DNA of 24,952 bases from Deltaproteobacteria bacterium. GTDB taxonomy: Bacteria > Desulfobacterota > Desulfobacteria > Desulfobacterales > B30-G6. A program made the translations under genes and the position numbers. This document shows positions 23,998 to 24,952 of the stretch, piece after piece. Under the pieces are notes generated by a model that worked only from the letters and a program-made list of their open reading frames with translations, had not been told where the DNA came from and made no database searches. The stretch lies in contig JAFDAT010000021.1 in NCBI GenBank assembly GCA_019313725.1, positions 1-24,952 of the forward strand, given 5' to 3'. The number at the start of each line of letters is the position of its first letter. Positions within the stretch are counted from its first letter, which is position 1.

Positions 23998-24952
23998 ATG
24001 AGAGATGCATATATAGTAACTTCCGTAAGGACGCCGGGATGCCGAAGAAGCAAGGGTGCCTTCCGCGATACGCGTCCCGATGATCTTCTATCCTTTATTC
24101 TGGGGTCCGCCATGGAAAAAACCGCTAACCTGGAGAAGAAAGATGTCGATGACATCATGATCGGCTGCTCTTTCCCCGAAGCGGAGCAGGGACTGAACAT
24201 CGGTCGGGTAGCCTCCCAGATGGCCGGCTTTCCCGTTGAAGTCACCGGCGCGACGGTCAACCGTTTTTGTTCATCGGGACTTGAAGCCATTGCTCTGGCC
24301 GCATTGAAAGTGATGGCCGGCTGGGCTGACGTTACCATCGGCGGCGGCGTGGAATCCATGACCTATGTGCCCATGGGAGGCTCGATACCCAGACCCCACC
24401 CGGAATTTTCCAAAACCCAGGCCGAAAATTACATCTCCATGGGTTTGACCGCCGAAAACGTGGCCAACCGTTATGATGTTACCCGGGAACAGCAGGATGA
24501 ATTCGCCTACAACTCCCAGAAAAAAGCGGCAGCGGCCAAGACCGGCAAAAAGTTCACCGAAATTGTGCCCACGCCGGCAGTTCGTTTCAAGGAAAAAGAG
24601 GACGGCACTTTCCAGAAAGAAACCTTTATCCAGGACTTCGATGACGGGATTCGTGAATCGACAACCGTGGAAGGCCTGGCCAAACTGCGGCCCGCGTTTT
24701 CCGCCACCGGATCCGTCACCGCAGGGAATTCATCCCAGATGACCGACGGAGCGGCCGCTACCATCATCGCCTGCGAGGAAAAAGTAAAAGAACTGGGCCT
24801 CAAACCCCTGGCCAAATTCAAATGTTACACAACCGCAGGTTGCCGACCGGATGAGATGGGTGTAGGACCGCTCTACGCCATACCCAAACTGCTGAAGCTT
24901 GCCGGAGTCGATCTGAATGAGGTTGGGATCTATGAAATCAACGAGGCCTTTG
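23998..24952 (+). CDS. fadA: Acetyl-CoA acyltransferase (3-ketoacyl-CoA thiolase), 3' end outside window
   Basis: 318 complete codons are visible and the frame is still open at the window edge; a full thiolase is near 390-430 residues. It cleaves 3-ketoacyl-CoA with CoA, the last step of beta-oxidation, acting on the product of the FadN-type enzyme upstream. The nucleophile Cys91 lies in NRFCSSGLEAI. Other family motifs are GGVESMT, MGLTAENVANRY, VTAGNSSQMTDGAAA and, at the very end, YEINEAF. The C-terminal HP.G and CxG catalytic segments fall outside the window. An AAGGAGGA ribosome site precedes the ATG. The pairing of FadN-type enzyme then thiolase is as in the Bacillus fadNAE operon, so an acyl-CoA dehydrogenase gene downstream would not surprise (inference). 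Confidence 0.95.
   Translation, partial: MRDAYIVTSVRTPGCRRSKGAFRDTRPDDLLSFILGSAMEKTANLEKKDVDDIMIGCSFPEAEQGLNIGRVASQMAGFPVEVTGATVNRFCSSGLEAIALAALKVMAGWADVTIGGGVESMTYVPMGGSIPRPHPEFSKTQAENYISMGLTAENVANRYDVTREQQDEFAYNSQKKAAAAKTGKKFTEIVPTPAVRFKEKEDGTFQKETFIQDFDDGIRESTTVEGLAKLRPAFSATGSVTAGNSSQMTDGAAATIIACEEKVKELGLKPLAKFKCYTTAGCRPDEMGVGPLYAIPKLLKLAGVDLNEVGIYEINEAF

Overview
This window looks like chromosomal core DNA of a Gram-negative anaerobe, most likely a sulfate-reducing deltaproteobacterium (Desulfobacterota, Desulfobacterales-like). That placement is inferred from the mix of an 8-Cys ferredoxin, LPS assembly and Kdo genes, a FadN-type beta-oxidation enzyme and the holB-ricT-metG order. No 16S or other decisive marker is present. 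I see no tRNA, rRNA, CRISPR array, transposase or phage gene.

Left part, minus strand (5217 to 84): surE, tmk, a fused cysteine synthase / cysteinyl-tRNA-synthetase-like gene and an unrecognised 334-aa protein form a tight run with short gaps and a TAATG overlap. It is followed by a separately promoted 2[4Fe-4S] ferredoxin with a clear rho-independent terminator at the window edge. The fused protein is the most unusual gene here: its CysK half looks complete and its CysS half keeps the zinc/cysteine pocket, but both ATP signature motifs are altered (HLGE and KMADK).

Centre, plus strand (5328 to 19821): lptD with a good sigma70-type promoter, then a NusG-family antiterminator paralogue. Next comes a genome-maintenance/translation block: an IHF/HU-like protein, holB (TTG start, overlapping), ricT/yaaT-like PSP1 protein and metG. 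An envelope block follows: a small penicillin-binding transpeptidase, waaA, kdsB and a very long GlmS-like amidotransferase/isomerase with internal insertions, a 300-residue tail and a nucleophile cysteine that is not N-terminal. The envelope genes plausibly work together, since GlcN-6-P feeds peptidoglycan and lipid A, KdsB and WaaA add Kdo, and LptD exports the finished LPS.

Right part: an HU gene with its own strong promoter and terminator, a DUF374-type acyltransferase, and a fatty-acid beta-oxidation operon. The operon holds a FadN-type dehydrogenase/hydratase and a thiolase cut by the window end. Its 289-bp upstream region carries two related 18-bp boxes resembling TetR-family FadR operators.

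Stretches without genes are all under 300 bp and are described in the regulatory entries or findings. Functional calls rest on motifs read by eye; no database search was run.
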